Source: an uncultured Bacilli bacterium (GTDB lineage: Bacteria; Bacillota_I; Bacilli_A; RF39; UBA660). Taken from it: a stretch of DNA of 64,000 bases. The stretch's first letter is position 1, and each line of letters starts with the position of its first letter. The position numbers were made by a program, and so were the translations under genes. The stretch spans positions 1 to 64,000 of the forward strand of contig CANPXE010000006.1 of assembly GCA_947585665.1 (NCBI GenBank), written 5' to 3'. Positions 20,101 to 27,223 of the stretch are shown here, one piece after another. The notes beneath the pieces are model-generated. The model saw only the letters and a list, made by a program, of their open reading frames with translations, made no database searches and was not told where the DNA came from.

Positions 20101-20596
20101 GAACAATTCTTTTTAAACTCTTACATCCTGAAAAAGCAAAACTTTCCATTTTAGTAATATTATCTGAATTAATAACTTCTTCTAAAGATGTACATCCTCT
20201 AAAACAAGCACGACCAATTTCTATATCTGTATAATCATTAAACTTAATTTTTTTTAAAGACGAGCAATTACTAAAAGCTAATTCAGGGAAATCTTTAATA
20301 CAAGATGGAATTTCTTTTAAACGGCGACAATTCTTAAAAGATTTTTTGGAAATATGTACTTTGCAATTTTCACTACTTACGATTTCCTCTAAATTAGTAC
20401 AACCTTCAAAGGCACTACTTTCTATTTTTTTGAGCGTATCAGGAAAAACAACTTTTCTTAAATCATGGCAATTTAAAAGAAGGCTAGAAGAAATTATTTC
20501 TACACCATTAGGTATTGTAAGAGTACCATTTATAATATCGTTTGGCTCAATCTCTTTTAAAATTTTAGTATGTTTTTCATCTTCCCAAATAACCAT
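17075..20596 (-). CDS. Giant leucine-rich-repeat protein (BspA-like LRR_5), first of a tandem pair
   Basis: 1173 residues, paralog of the next gene. N-terminal 330 residues are LRR_5 repeats (FEGCTNLEEIV, FRGCTSLEEVI, FSGCKSLKRIVL, FSNCTSLEEVVL, FYNCPKLREIDL). BspA repeats are usually on secreted or surface proteins, but no signal peptide, membrane helix or sorting signal is present, so an intracellular ligand- or protein-binding role is more likely. The C-terminal module carries KYCNCCAH, NLVIRDELGKIIAKST and EGYAVFNNVE as in the paralog, followed by FLRGSKAFLDKYN. AAGGGG lies upstream of the ATG at 20596. Transcribed divergently from the VWA operon. Confidence 0.8.
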   Translation of the reverse strand: MVIWEDEKHTKILKEIEPNDIINGTLTIPNGVEIISSSLLLNCHDLRKVVFPDTLKKIESSAFEGCTNLEEIVSSENCKVHISKKSFKNCRRLKEIPSCIKDFPELAFSNCSSLKKIKFNDYTDIEIGRACFRGCTSLEEVINSDNITKMESFAFSGCKSLKRIVLSSSLHKIAAEAFSNCTSLEEVVLEPFVGEIDTRAFYNCPKLREIDLPRYLKHIGKEAFKYCDSIEEITIPPYLDELGILAFSYMDSLKRINVHYANKNLTTPDHKVLIDKRRQSIVLYANGCEDESYSVSDLCYRIEGDDKEIIDPIYSIDKYAFAGSKKLKELSLPTVCKDIEYSAFVDCDNLKTLRIDVIPLFSMSSVIIRENYLAPYSIDGKTGYFPFEILEYDGYLPDLKDQEGNNLTSKYHQPFIISGFPNLDECANGIREIHFNGNWRLNGNFKYFKNLQKVYIDEVGSFKASDFPDDVEFIFANGLSGRNLYTVSLHIPEYRYMLYAYNDGTFIIEKDGAFKTTSIADIGKNCIYRPDAIVSEPGLYIDFIEDLKKHNFERDYLKDGRLMRMMGPNGRKKLFELVNPDDKYFEWVLTNSKILVIWYKEVWYKDNDEQEEQQMSNDDLKKLVKSCTSYNVNSEHHSLLNDQFELFIEFVNLLKENNIRYEELCDYHFLSEMGIDKYRELLKIDKDLLLRILKESELLKSKELHRALAHSDSLNPAITSFVKTIKENNLKDAFLYKPIFISEANNPLLKKMFSVYDANLKRAIKASRIFEKDDNNRVNLNDLLNLFYVTGALESDPITRQKATTFLTEKIFTSYYPNGKSNPNQVIGDDIHRIFNFRNLRDEYDPEFAQFFFENYQELIQREKNSSGFIERIYDNFNDIKRTSTSDRGDQRQLKVTMQKCINFFTKNKFKGVEPKYQDLANLISEWYDNDQDWQNAKKTYEEALLAPRNIFVQHYIREDGKEIWNNDPKNDLKEKKSEGFSYEWLPKQDYDNLILGKYCNCCAHVNGAGNGIMRASMILDCCQNLVIRDELGKIIAKSTIYVNRDEGYAVFNNVEMALSRRNNTDKLKIYEAFLRGSKAFLDKYNANNQDSPLRVITIGTNRNAILEQLKSHQKVKVKKALEYGDYSLYTYHYNGDWHDEQLLVIEKEDDSISTTSQSKEVPSCLKLTKTTK

Positions 20597-20625
20597 TTTT
20601 TTTGTTTCCCCTTAATTAGTGGTTT

Positions 20626-20654
20626 ATTTTAACATTAAATTATTAAAAAAGCAA
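20626..20654 (-). promoter_or_regulatory. Probable promoter of the LRR gene pair
   Basis: On the minus strand TTGCTT (20654-20649), 17-base spacer, TAAAAT (20631-20626). Its -35 lies 17 bp from the -35 of the opposite promoter. Confidence 0.5.
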
Positions 20655-20671
20655 GGAAAACCATGTTTTGA

Positions 20672-20700
20672 TTGACTAAAATTACTTTTAAAAATATAAT
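20672..20700 (+). promoter_or_regulatory. Probable promoter of the VWA/AAA operon
   Basis: TTGACT (20672-20677), 17-base spacer, TATAAT (20695-20700), back to back with the LRR promoter. Confidence 0.65.
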
Positions 20701-20726
20701 AATAAGCCATAAAAGGAGGACTAGTT

Positions 20727-22796
20727 ATGAAATTTTGGCATTTTATAAAAAATATGGTTTCTCCTAACAATAATGGAAATCAAGATAATTCATCAAATGG
20801 TGATGAAATAAATAATAGTGATTTTTCAGAATCATCTACGTCTAGTTCTAAGAAGAATAATGAAATAAGTGATGACCAACAAATAGCTTCGAAAGAAAAT
20901 AGTGATGACAAAAATATTAGTAATGAATTAGATAATGTCGATGAAGTTAGTAGTAAGTCTGATTTAAGTGATAAAGAAGAAAATGGTGAATCTTCTTCGC
21001 AAAAAGATGATTCTGATAATAATTTATCAAGCAATGTAGAAAAGAATGCTGATGCTAGTAAAGAAAGCGAGTCAAATAGTGAAAAAAGTTATGAAGAAGA
21101 GGCACCAAAGGAAGAGACAAGTTCCAATGAAAATCTAGGAAATTCTAGTGAAAGTAATGATTCCAATAATAGTGGTGAAGAGGGTAGCTTTGAAGATTTT
21201 CTTGATGATTCAAATAATGAGAATAAATCTAAAAATGAAGAAGACAATGGAAGTAATGATGGAAATGATTCTTCTAAATCAACTAATCAAAACGATAGTT
21301 CCAATGATTCAGGTGATATGGGAAAAGAAAGCTCTTCTATAAATGATAATGGCGATAGTGATTCCAATAATAGAGGTGAAGAGGGTAGTTTTGAAGATTT
21401 TCTTGATGATTCAAATAACGATAGTTCCAATGATTCAGGTGATGCCGGAAAAGAAAAGCCTTCTATAAATGATAATAGCAATAGTGAAGAAGATTCAAAT
21501 AGTAGTGATAAAGAAATTAGTATTGAAGATTTCCTTGATGGTGATGTAGTTAAAGATGGTAAATCTGGAAATAAAGATAACAATGGAAGCAATAATGAAA
21601 ATGATTCTTCTAAATCAACCAGTCAGAATGATAGTCCTAGTGATTCAGGTGATGCTGGAAAAGGGAGGTCTTCTTTAGATGAAAATAGTAGTGCTGAAGA
21701 AGATGACATAAATAAAGATAGTGATAGCTCTAATGAAGAAAATGATAGTGACAAGCAGGATAATAGTGATGATCTTGATAATTCTTCAAGTAATGATACT
21801 TCTTTAGAAGAGGATACTAGCGATAAAGGAACGGATGTTGAAGGAACTGAAGATAAACAAGAAGAAAAAGAATCAATCTTATCTGAACAAGCTAATAATT
21901 TCCTTAATCAATTGAATGATTTGCCACCTTTTGACAAAAGAAATAGAGGAGGCGGTTATGCGATTGATATCAATGGTAACACAGATCTTCCTGATAGTAT
22001 TATTCGTACTCTCATAACCAAATTCTTAAATCAACGTTTTTGTAAACGTGATAGTGATTTAAATCATCGTGCTAATTCTCTAGAAAAGTGTGAGGGTTAT
22101 TATAAATGGGAAGTTAAAGATGTTGTTGTTCACTCGCGAACACACCAATTAAATAAAGTATTAAATGATAAATATTCCTATGATTATGAAGATGGAACTA
22201 GTCAAAATGTTCCCTTATCCTTTTATTTTGACATGTCTGGTAGTATGTCTAAATATACTAATATGCTTGCGACGATTGCTATTGAATTGTTGAAGAAAAA
22301 AGTTAAAGTTTTAGTTGGCTTTAATGAAAAAGTCAATCTACAAATTGAAAGTATTAGAGGGGATATTGATGTTAAGACTTTAGCATCTGTAATAGAACGA
22401 GCAGGTTACTTGTCATTAAGTAATGAAGAACAGTCTAACTTTGAAAAAAAGATGAAAGATTCCAATGTTACTTATAAATATGTTAATCAAAATCTTGATA
22501 CTTATTTAATTTCTAAACGAGCTGAAAAATGTGCTATTTTTGCCGACTTTGATCCTAAAAGAGAAGTTGAGAATCTCTCGCATCATACACAAGTATATTG
22601 GTTTTGTTTTGAAGATAAATATACTGTAGAAAATACTTCTAACTTTGAAGGATTTATGTATAAGGTTAAGACCTCTAAAGACATTTTAGAGGCTTTAGTG
22701 AGAGTAAATGAAAATCGTTTTGAAACTTTATGTTATATCGATAATGGTAAAAAAGTCTTGCAAAAAAGACCTGATGAAAGGAGTAAGAAAAAATGA
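20727..22796 (+). CDS. VWA-domain protein with a long Ser/Asp/Asn repeat region
   Basis: 689 residues. After a short N-terminal helix, residues about 15-390 are almost only Ser, Asp, Asn, Glu and Lys, with internal repeats (GEEGSFEDFLDDSNN twice, a related ISIEDFLDG once; SSNDSGDxGK three times). Residues about 395-689 are a globular von Willebrand A-type domain whose MIDAS begins DMSGSMS (Asp502, Ser504, Ser506), as in the VWA partners of MoxR ATPases. No signal peptide, so the acidic region is not an SD-repeat adhesin; it is probably a disordered cytoplasmic tether. AAGGAGG precedes the ATG. The stop overlaps the start of the AAA+ gene (ATGA), indicating translational coupling and a joint complex. 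Confidence 0.85.
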   Translation: MKFWHFIKNMVSPNNNGNQDNSSNGDEINNSDFSESSTSSSKKNNEISDDQQIASKENSDDKNISNELDNVDEVSSKSDLSDKEENGESSSQKDDSDNNLSSNVEKNADASKESESNSEKSYEEEAPKEETSSNENLGNSSESNDSNNSGEEGSFEDFLDDSNNENKSKNEEDNGSNDGNDSSKSTNQNDSSNDSGDMGKESSSINDNGDSDSNNRGEEGSFEDFLDDSNNDSSNDSGDAGKEKPSINDNSNSEEDSNSSDKEISIEDFLDGDVVKDGKSGNKDNNGSNNENDSSKSTSQNDSPSDSGDAGKGRSSLDENSSAEEDDINKDSDSSNEENDSDKQDNSDDLDNSSSNDTSLEEDTSDKGTDVEGTEDKQEEKESILSEQANNFLNQLNDLPPFDKRNRGGGYAIDINGNTDLPDSIIRTLITKFLNQRFCKRDSDLNHRANSLEKCEGYYKWEVKDVVVHSRTHQLNKVLNDKYSYDYEDGTSQNVPLSFYFDMSGSMSKYTNMLATIAIELLKKKVKVLVGFNEKVNLQIESIRGDIDVKTLASVIERAGYLSLSNEEQSNFEKKMKDSNVTYKYVNQNLDTYLISKRAEKCAIFADFDPKREVENLSHHTQVYWFCFEDKYTVENTSNFEGFMYKVKTSKDILEALVRVNENRFETLCYIDNGKKVLQKRPDERSKKK
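21150..21700 (+). repeat. Degenerate direct repeats inside the VWA gene
   Basis: Blocks of about 60-75 bp recur at about 21150/21345 (encoding SNNxGEEGSFEDFLDD), about 21290/21417/21627 (encoding SSNDSGDxGK) and about 21239/21576 (encoding NGSNxxNDSSKST). Copies are only partly diverged, so the tract could expand or contract by recombination. Confidence 0.8.
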
Positions 22797-24649
22797 CAAT
22801 GACAAAGGAAAAAGTTAAACAATTATTTGAAAAGAATGGTTATTATATTGATGACTATGCCTTATCTAAAGCTTATCTATCACTTTACTATTTAATAAAT
22901 AGAAACTCAGTAGGGCAAGAAGTTTATTCTCTATGTTTAGATGGACCTAGTGGTTGTGGTAAAACTAGTTTTGTTGATGCCTATACTAAAGTTGCCCAAG
23001 AATTATTAGGAGTACCAGTACAGTTCATCAATTTTCAGCTTGATGCTGAAACGGGGAAAGATGATTTGTATGAAGATATTGATGTCGTCGCAACTTTTGA
23101 GAGTGATACTTCTAAAATTAGAATTCCGGGAACGATTTTAAAAGCCATAAAACTTGTCAATGAAGGAAATTATGTCATTTTAAAGATGGATGAATATGAT
23201 AAAGCTCGTGATTCAACAGATACTTTTTTCAATAACTTTCTCCAAGAAGGAAGAATAAACACAATTCAACATGGCGATATTCAAATAAAACCAGAAAATT
23301 TTGGTAAACTACAAGTATTTTTATGTAAAAATGATATGCGCGTTGATTTATCTGAACCAATGGTTCGTCGTAATCGTCTAATTAGACTTGATTATATGGC
23401 ACCAGATCGTATGTATCAAATCCTTCAAAAGTTTGTTGCTAAAAACGGTATTGCTGACGAATTATTAAACTTAGTGGTTTTAATTTATCAACAAGTATAT
23501 GATAATCGTAGTCTTTACACTAAATTGCCATCTTGTTCTGAATGTCAACAAGCGCTTATGGATGCTTTCTTATTATTACAGTCTAGTGGTTTCACTAAAA
23601 AAGATATATATACTAATATCATTGAAAATATGTTAAAAATTGAAGATGATGTTAAAAGTTTTGAATCAAGTTTAGAAAAGGATAATAATAAACTTAGGGA
23701 TGTTATTATGGCGATGAAAAATGATGATGGCTCTAATAAAGAAAAAGTTGACATCAATACTTTGATTGCAAGTAATCTTTTCGCTGGTGAATCAAAAAAG
23801 TTAACAGATAAAATTCTTGAATTACAAGGGTTAATTGATAAATATAGTAGTCGTTTTGCTAGTCTAGAAGAGGAACATCGAAAATTATTAGATGATGAAA
23901 AAGAAAAGATTCTTTTAGAAAATGGTAAATTGGTAACAACTGAAAGACCTAAGGCTCTTAGTAATTTTGGTGATGAATCATTATATGTTAAAAGAGGATT
24001 TGACATCTTTCAACTAGCAAATGATTGGTATGGTGTTGCTGAAGTGGTGTTTGATGGTTTATCACATGCCGAGTTAATAAAAAAGATGATAGCAAATGCT
24101 TCTTCCATTGGAGCTACAATATATGAAAATGGTATTATGCTCAAAGAAGAGGATGGCGAGCATTTAATTGTTACTTATAATCTTGAGGAAGGTAATAAAC
24201 CAGTATATAAATTTATGTCTTCACTTCCTGTTAATCCTTATTCATTTTTAAAAGAAATAAGTAAGTTTATTTCTTTAGGGAGACAAATATATAATGCCCA
24301 ACCTGTTAAAATGGGTTATGATGTTGAATTTGGTATTATTGATGCTTTAATACAATGTGACTCTACTGTTAATTTAAGAAATAATGGTGCTGAACTTGAA
24401 AAAATTGATGATGATCCAACTATTTCACCAGTTGATGAAAATGTATATCATTTATATTTTAAAGGAATTAGCGTTGAAAAATTTATTGATGCTCTTTATC
24501 CTTCTCGTAAAACTTCACAATGTCGTGCAACAGAAAATGGTATAGTTGCTGAAGTTGTTGATCAAGAAGAAGAATTTTCTAATGATATTACATCTTGCCA
24601 AACAGCATCTAAAAAGATGATGGTTAATAAGAGGGTTTATCAAAAATGA
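22793..24649 (+). CDS. MoxR-like AAA+ ATPase, partner of the VWA protein
   Basis: 618 residues. Walker A is GPSGCGKTS at residues 51-59, Walker B is VILKMDEYDKA with Asp133-Glu134, and a conserved NRLIRLDYM follows MVRR (arginine-finger region). This fits the MoxR/AAA_5 branch, whose members act as chaperone-like remodelling ATPases together with VWA proteins. The C-terminal half (about 290-618) contains a helical coiled region (KIEDDVKSFESSLEKDNNKL) and an alpha/beta domain I do not recognise. Translation is coupled to the VWA gene (ATGA overlap; a second ATG at 22799 is possible, both served by AAAGGAG). It in turn overlaps the first ankyrin gene by ATGA, so the three form one tightly coupled operon. 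Confidence 0.9.
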   Translation: MTMTKEKVKQLFEKNGYYIDDYALSKAYLSLYYLINRNSVGQEVYSLCLDGPSGCGKTSFVDAYTKVAQELLGVPVQFINFQLDAETGKDDLYEDIDVVATFESDTSKIRIPGTILKAIKLVNEGNYVILKMDEYDKARDSTDTFFNNFLQEGRINTIQHGDIQIKPENFGKLQVFLCKNDMRVDLSEPMVRRNRLIRLDYMAPDRMYQILQKFVAKNGIADELLNLVVLIYQQVYDNRSLYTKLPSCSECQQALMDAFLLLQSSGFTKKDIYTNIIENMLKIEDDVKSFESSLEKDNNKLRDVIMAMKNDDGSNKEKVDINTLIASNLFAGESKKLTDKILELQGLIDKYSSRFASLEEEHRKLLDDEKEKILLENGKLVTTERPKALSNFGDESLYVKRGFDIFQLANDWYGVAEVVFDGLSHAELIKKMIANASSIGATIYENGIMLKEEDGEHLIVTYNLEEGNKPVYKFMSSLPVNPYSFLKEISKFISLGRQIYNAQPVKMGYDVEFGIIDALIQCDSTVNLRNNGAELEKIDDDPTISPVDENVYHLYFKGISVEKFIDALYPSRKTSQCRATENGIVAEVVDQEEEFSNDITSCQTASKKMMVNKRVYQK

Positions 24650-25485
24650 ATTCAGTAGATTTAGAACACTTAGAAGCTGAAAAAATTCAAAAGCTAGAAA
24701 AAATGGGTTTTAAGAAAAGTGAACTTGTTATACCAGAAGTATTAGAAGAAGAAAAAGAAAGACTAGGGAAAGAACTATTTGATTTAGTAAAAGATTTGGC
24801 TCACAAAAATAGGTTATTAAAAGATATGACTACGCAACAAAGAGCAGTTAATACGTCTATTAATAAAAAGATAGAAGAGTTAATTGCTAAAGGCGCTGAT
24901 GTTAATTATCAAGAACAGGAGCAAGGTATGACACCTTTAATCATTTGTTGTAGTAATGGACTATTTGATACTTTTAAATTATTAGTTAATAGTGGAGCTG
25001 ATATCAATAAAAGTAGTTATTATGGAACAACACCAGTTATTTTTAGTGTTATTAATGGTGAAATTAGAATTTTAAATGCTTTAATTCTTCTTGGTGCTGA
25101 TATAAATGCCCAGTGTTTAGATGGTGATACTGCTCTTATGGTAGCACAAGAAAATATTAAAGTTAATAGTTTTGTTATGTTAAAAGAAGCAGGAGCTAAT
25201 TTTAAAACAATGGATGCTTTTAATAGAACTGTTTTTGATAGAAATCATTCTTATATTACTTTCGATTATTCGGGAATTAGTCCTTTTTCTACCCAAGAAA
25301 AACCTAAAAAAGTTAATATATCAGACCGCGAAACAAAAGCATTATCTGAGGCTAAAGAAAAGCTGAGTAGTGTTTGCCATGATCTTTTAGAATCTGGTTT
25401 GATTACTGATAAAAAAGAAGCATCAGATAGTGAAAATAATGTGGAAGCAACGAGTAAATCTAAAGTAAAAACTTTAAGTCTTTAG
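24646..25485 (+). CDS. Ankyrin-repeat protein 1
   Basis: 279 residues, cytoplasmic. Residues about 75-200 hold about four ankyrin repeats (IAKGADVNYQEQEQGMTPLIICCSNGLFDTFKLLV, then SGADINKSSYYGTTPV, LLGADINAQCLDGDTALMVA, EAGANFKT; each shown only in part). The N-terminal 70 residues are a helical region (LGKELFDLVKDL), and the C-terminus has FDYSGISPF followed by a helix with CHDLLESGLI. A protein-binding adaptor is the natural inference. Start ATG overlaps the stop of the AAA+ gene. It is a close paralog of the next gene. Confidence 0.9.
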   Translation: MNSVDLEHLEAEKIQKLEKMGFKKSELVIPEVLEEEKERLGKELFDLVKDLAHKNRLLKDMTTQQRAVNTSINKKIEELIAKGADVNYQEQEQGMTPLIICCSNGLFDTFKLLVNSGADINKSSYYGTTPVIFSVINGEIRILNALILLGADINAQCLDGDTALMVAQENIKVNSFVMLKEAGANFKTMDAFNRTVFDRNHSYITFDYSGISPFSTQEKPKKVNISDRETKALSEAKEKLSSVCHDLLESGLITDKKEASDSENNVEATSKSKVKTLSL

Positions 25486-25548
25486 AAAAAAATATTAATA
25501 ATAAGATAATTGCTTAAAAATATGTTTTAGTAAAGAAGGTTGTCTAAA

Positions 25549-26379
25549 ATGAATGTGGTTAATTTAAGTCATTTAGAAGATGATAAGAAAAAAGAATTAG
25601 AGAATTTAGGAATGTTTATAGAGCAAAGAAATATACCAGAAATATCGCAAGAAGACAAAGATAAATTAGGTAAAAGATTATACGAACTGGTAGAGAAGAT
25701 GCGAAGTAAGTCCAAACAGATGGAACAAATTCGTGAACATACTGATGAAGCAATTAAAGCTTTAATTTTAGAAGGTGCTGATGTTGATTATCAAGAAGAA
25801 GAAAAAGGACGAACACCTTTAATTATTTGTGCGCGTCGGGGACTATTGAGTACTTTTAAATTATTAGTTAATAGTGGTGCTGATATCAATAAAAGTAGTT
25901 ATCGCGGTACAACACCAGTTATGGATAGTGCTCGTTATGGTCAGTTAGATGTTTTGAAAATTTTAATTCTTCTTGGTGCTGATATAAATGCCCAGTGTTT
26001 CGATGGTGATACAGCTATTATGATGGCTAAAAGGCACAATCATACTGATTGTTTCAATTTACTAAAAGAAGCAGGAGCTAATTTTAAAACAATGAATCTT
26101 TGTAATGAAACTGTTTTTAACGTTAGTGATTCATCTAATGGTAATGCTAAATTTGACTATTCAGGAATTAGTCCTTTTCCATCACAAGAAGAAATAACTA
26201 AAAAAACTAGTATATTAGATTGTGAAAAAGAAGCGTTATCAGAAGCCCAAAAAGAGTTGAGTAATGCTTGTTATAATTTTTTAGAATCTAGTTTAATTAA
26301 GGATGATAAAGAAACTTCAAGTGAAGAAAACAATAACAAAAAGAGATCTGGTCCAAAAGTAAGAGTTTTAAATCTTTAA
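25549..26379 (+). CDS. Ankyrin-repeat protein 2
   Basis: 276 residues, tandem paralog of ankyrin protein 1 with the same architecture: N-terminal LSHLEDDKKKELENLG helix, four ankyrin repeats (ILEGADVDYQEEEKGRTPL, NSGADINKSSYRGTTPVMD, LGADINAQCFDGDTAIMMA), then FDYSGISPF and CYNFLESSLI. The frame is open from TTG 25540, but ATG 25549 is preferred with AGAAGG eight bases upstream. Nucleotide identity with the neighbour is highest over the repeats (about 24990-25120 versus 25860-26000), indicating a fairly recent duplication. Confidence 0.88.
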   Translation: MNVVNLSHLEDDKKKELENLGMFIEQRNIPEISQEDKDKLGKRLYELVEKMRSKSKQMEQIREHTDEAIKALILEGADVDYQEEEKGRTPLIICARRGLLSTFKLLVNSGADINKSSYRGTTPVMDSARYGQLDVLKILILLGADINAQCFDGDTAIMMAKRHNHTDCFNLLKEAGANFKTMNLCNETVFNVSDSSNGNAKFDYSGISPFPSQEEITKKTSILDCEKEALSEAQKELSNACYNFLESSLIKDDKETSSEENNNKKRSGPKVRVLNL

Positions 26380-26397
26380 TAAGAGAGAGGTGATATT

Positions 26398-27189
26398 ATG
26401 AGTGAATATGATAAAGTACGTTCTTTAATCGATGAATGTTTAGAAAGTAAAGAAGTTCCATCAAATAGTGAACAATTGAGTGGTAGTGTCTATTTTGGAT
26501 GTATTGTCTCTAAATTCCAAGAATTAAATGATGTTATCAGTTCTGTTAAAGAGGAAATGCCAGCACTATTACTTTCTGTTGATGTTTTTGGTACAAACGT
26601 TATACGACTTCAAAAAGTTTATTATAGTGATAGAAGAACCAATTTTATTTTTGGAACAAAATCGCAAGACTATTATAAATTAAGTGTTCTACATGGTGAT
26701 GATGATGCTTTTTGCTTTAGTACGTATTATTCTTCGCTACCATCTCTAAGTTTTAGAGATTATGCACGAACTAATTTACCAACGCTTTTAAAGTATACTC
26801 GTAAAATAGAAAAATTCCCTATCTATTTTCCTAATCAAACAGTTTGTACAGCTGAAGAAAGTAAAGATACTTTTAATCTTTCTGAACAATTCATCGAAAA
26901 GAAAATGCGTACTGTTTTTGAGTATGATGATACAGGTAACTATCAAATTTGTCTTGGTATGGTTAGTTATGTTGATCCTAATGACCTATTTAATATGAAT
27001 TGGCTCAATCGTGAAAGATTATTTGATTATGCTCGTAATAATGTTAATGCTATTTTAAAAAGGACAAAAGTCTATACTGAAACGATACCAGTTTATTTTA
27101 AACCAATTATTGAGGAAGCTTTTACTAAATGTGCATTACCAGAATTAGAAGTACCAAAAGAAAAAGTTCTAACTTGTAAAAGAAATTAA
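26398..27189 (+). CDS. Unrecognised paralogous family, member 3
   Basis: 263 residues, related to the genes at 12283 and 13075: N-terminal YDKVRSLIDECLESKEVPSNSE (compare the VPFSSE motif of member 1), central FEYDDTGNYQICLGM (YDxxGN), MNWLNRERLFDYARNN (compare RKWLDRKSLDDVLKEN), then IPVYFKPIIEEAFTKC and a final LPELEVPKEK. A consistent AGAGAGGTGAT precedes the ATG. It is the last gene of the VWA/AAA/ankyrin operon, which ties the family physically to that machinery. Function unknown. Confidence 0.75.
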   Translation: MSEYDKVRSLIDECLESKEVPSNSEQLSGSVYFGCIVSKFQELNDVISSVKEEMPALLLSVDVFGTNVIRLQKVYYSDRRTNFIFGTKSQDYYKLSVLHGDDDAFCFSTYYSSLPSLSFRDYARTNLPTLLKYTRKIEKFPIYFPNQTVCTAEESKDTFNLSEQFIEKKMRTVFEYDDTGNYQICLGMVSYVDPNDLFNMNWLNRERLFDYARNNVNAILKRTKVYTETIPVYFKPIIEEAFTKCALPELEVPKEKVLTCKRN

Positions 27190-27223
27190 TTTTTCATATA
27201 ATTAATATGAGGAAGTGATAATT

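Noticed and set aside
13980-20596. Two LRR genes as fragments of one broken gene
   Set aside because: Both have complete N-terminal repeats and complete C-terminal modules, so they are paralogs and not halves.
20749-21880. Ser-Asp-repeat adhesin
   Set aside because: No signal peptide, membrane segment or sorting signal; the gene is coupled to a cytoplasmic AAA+ ATPase.
12200-27200. Prophage or integrative element
   Set aside because: No integrase, transposase, capsid, terminase or attachment-site repeats seen around the island.
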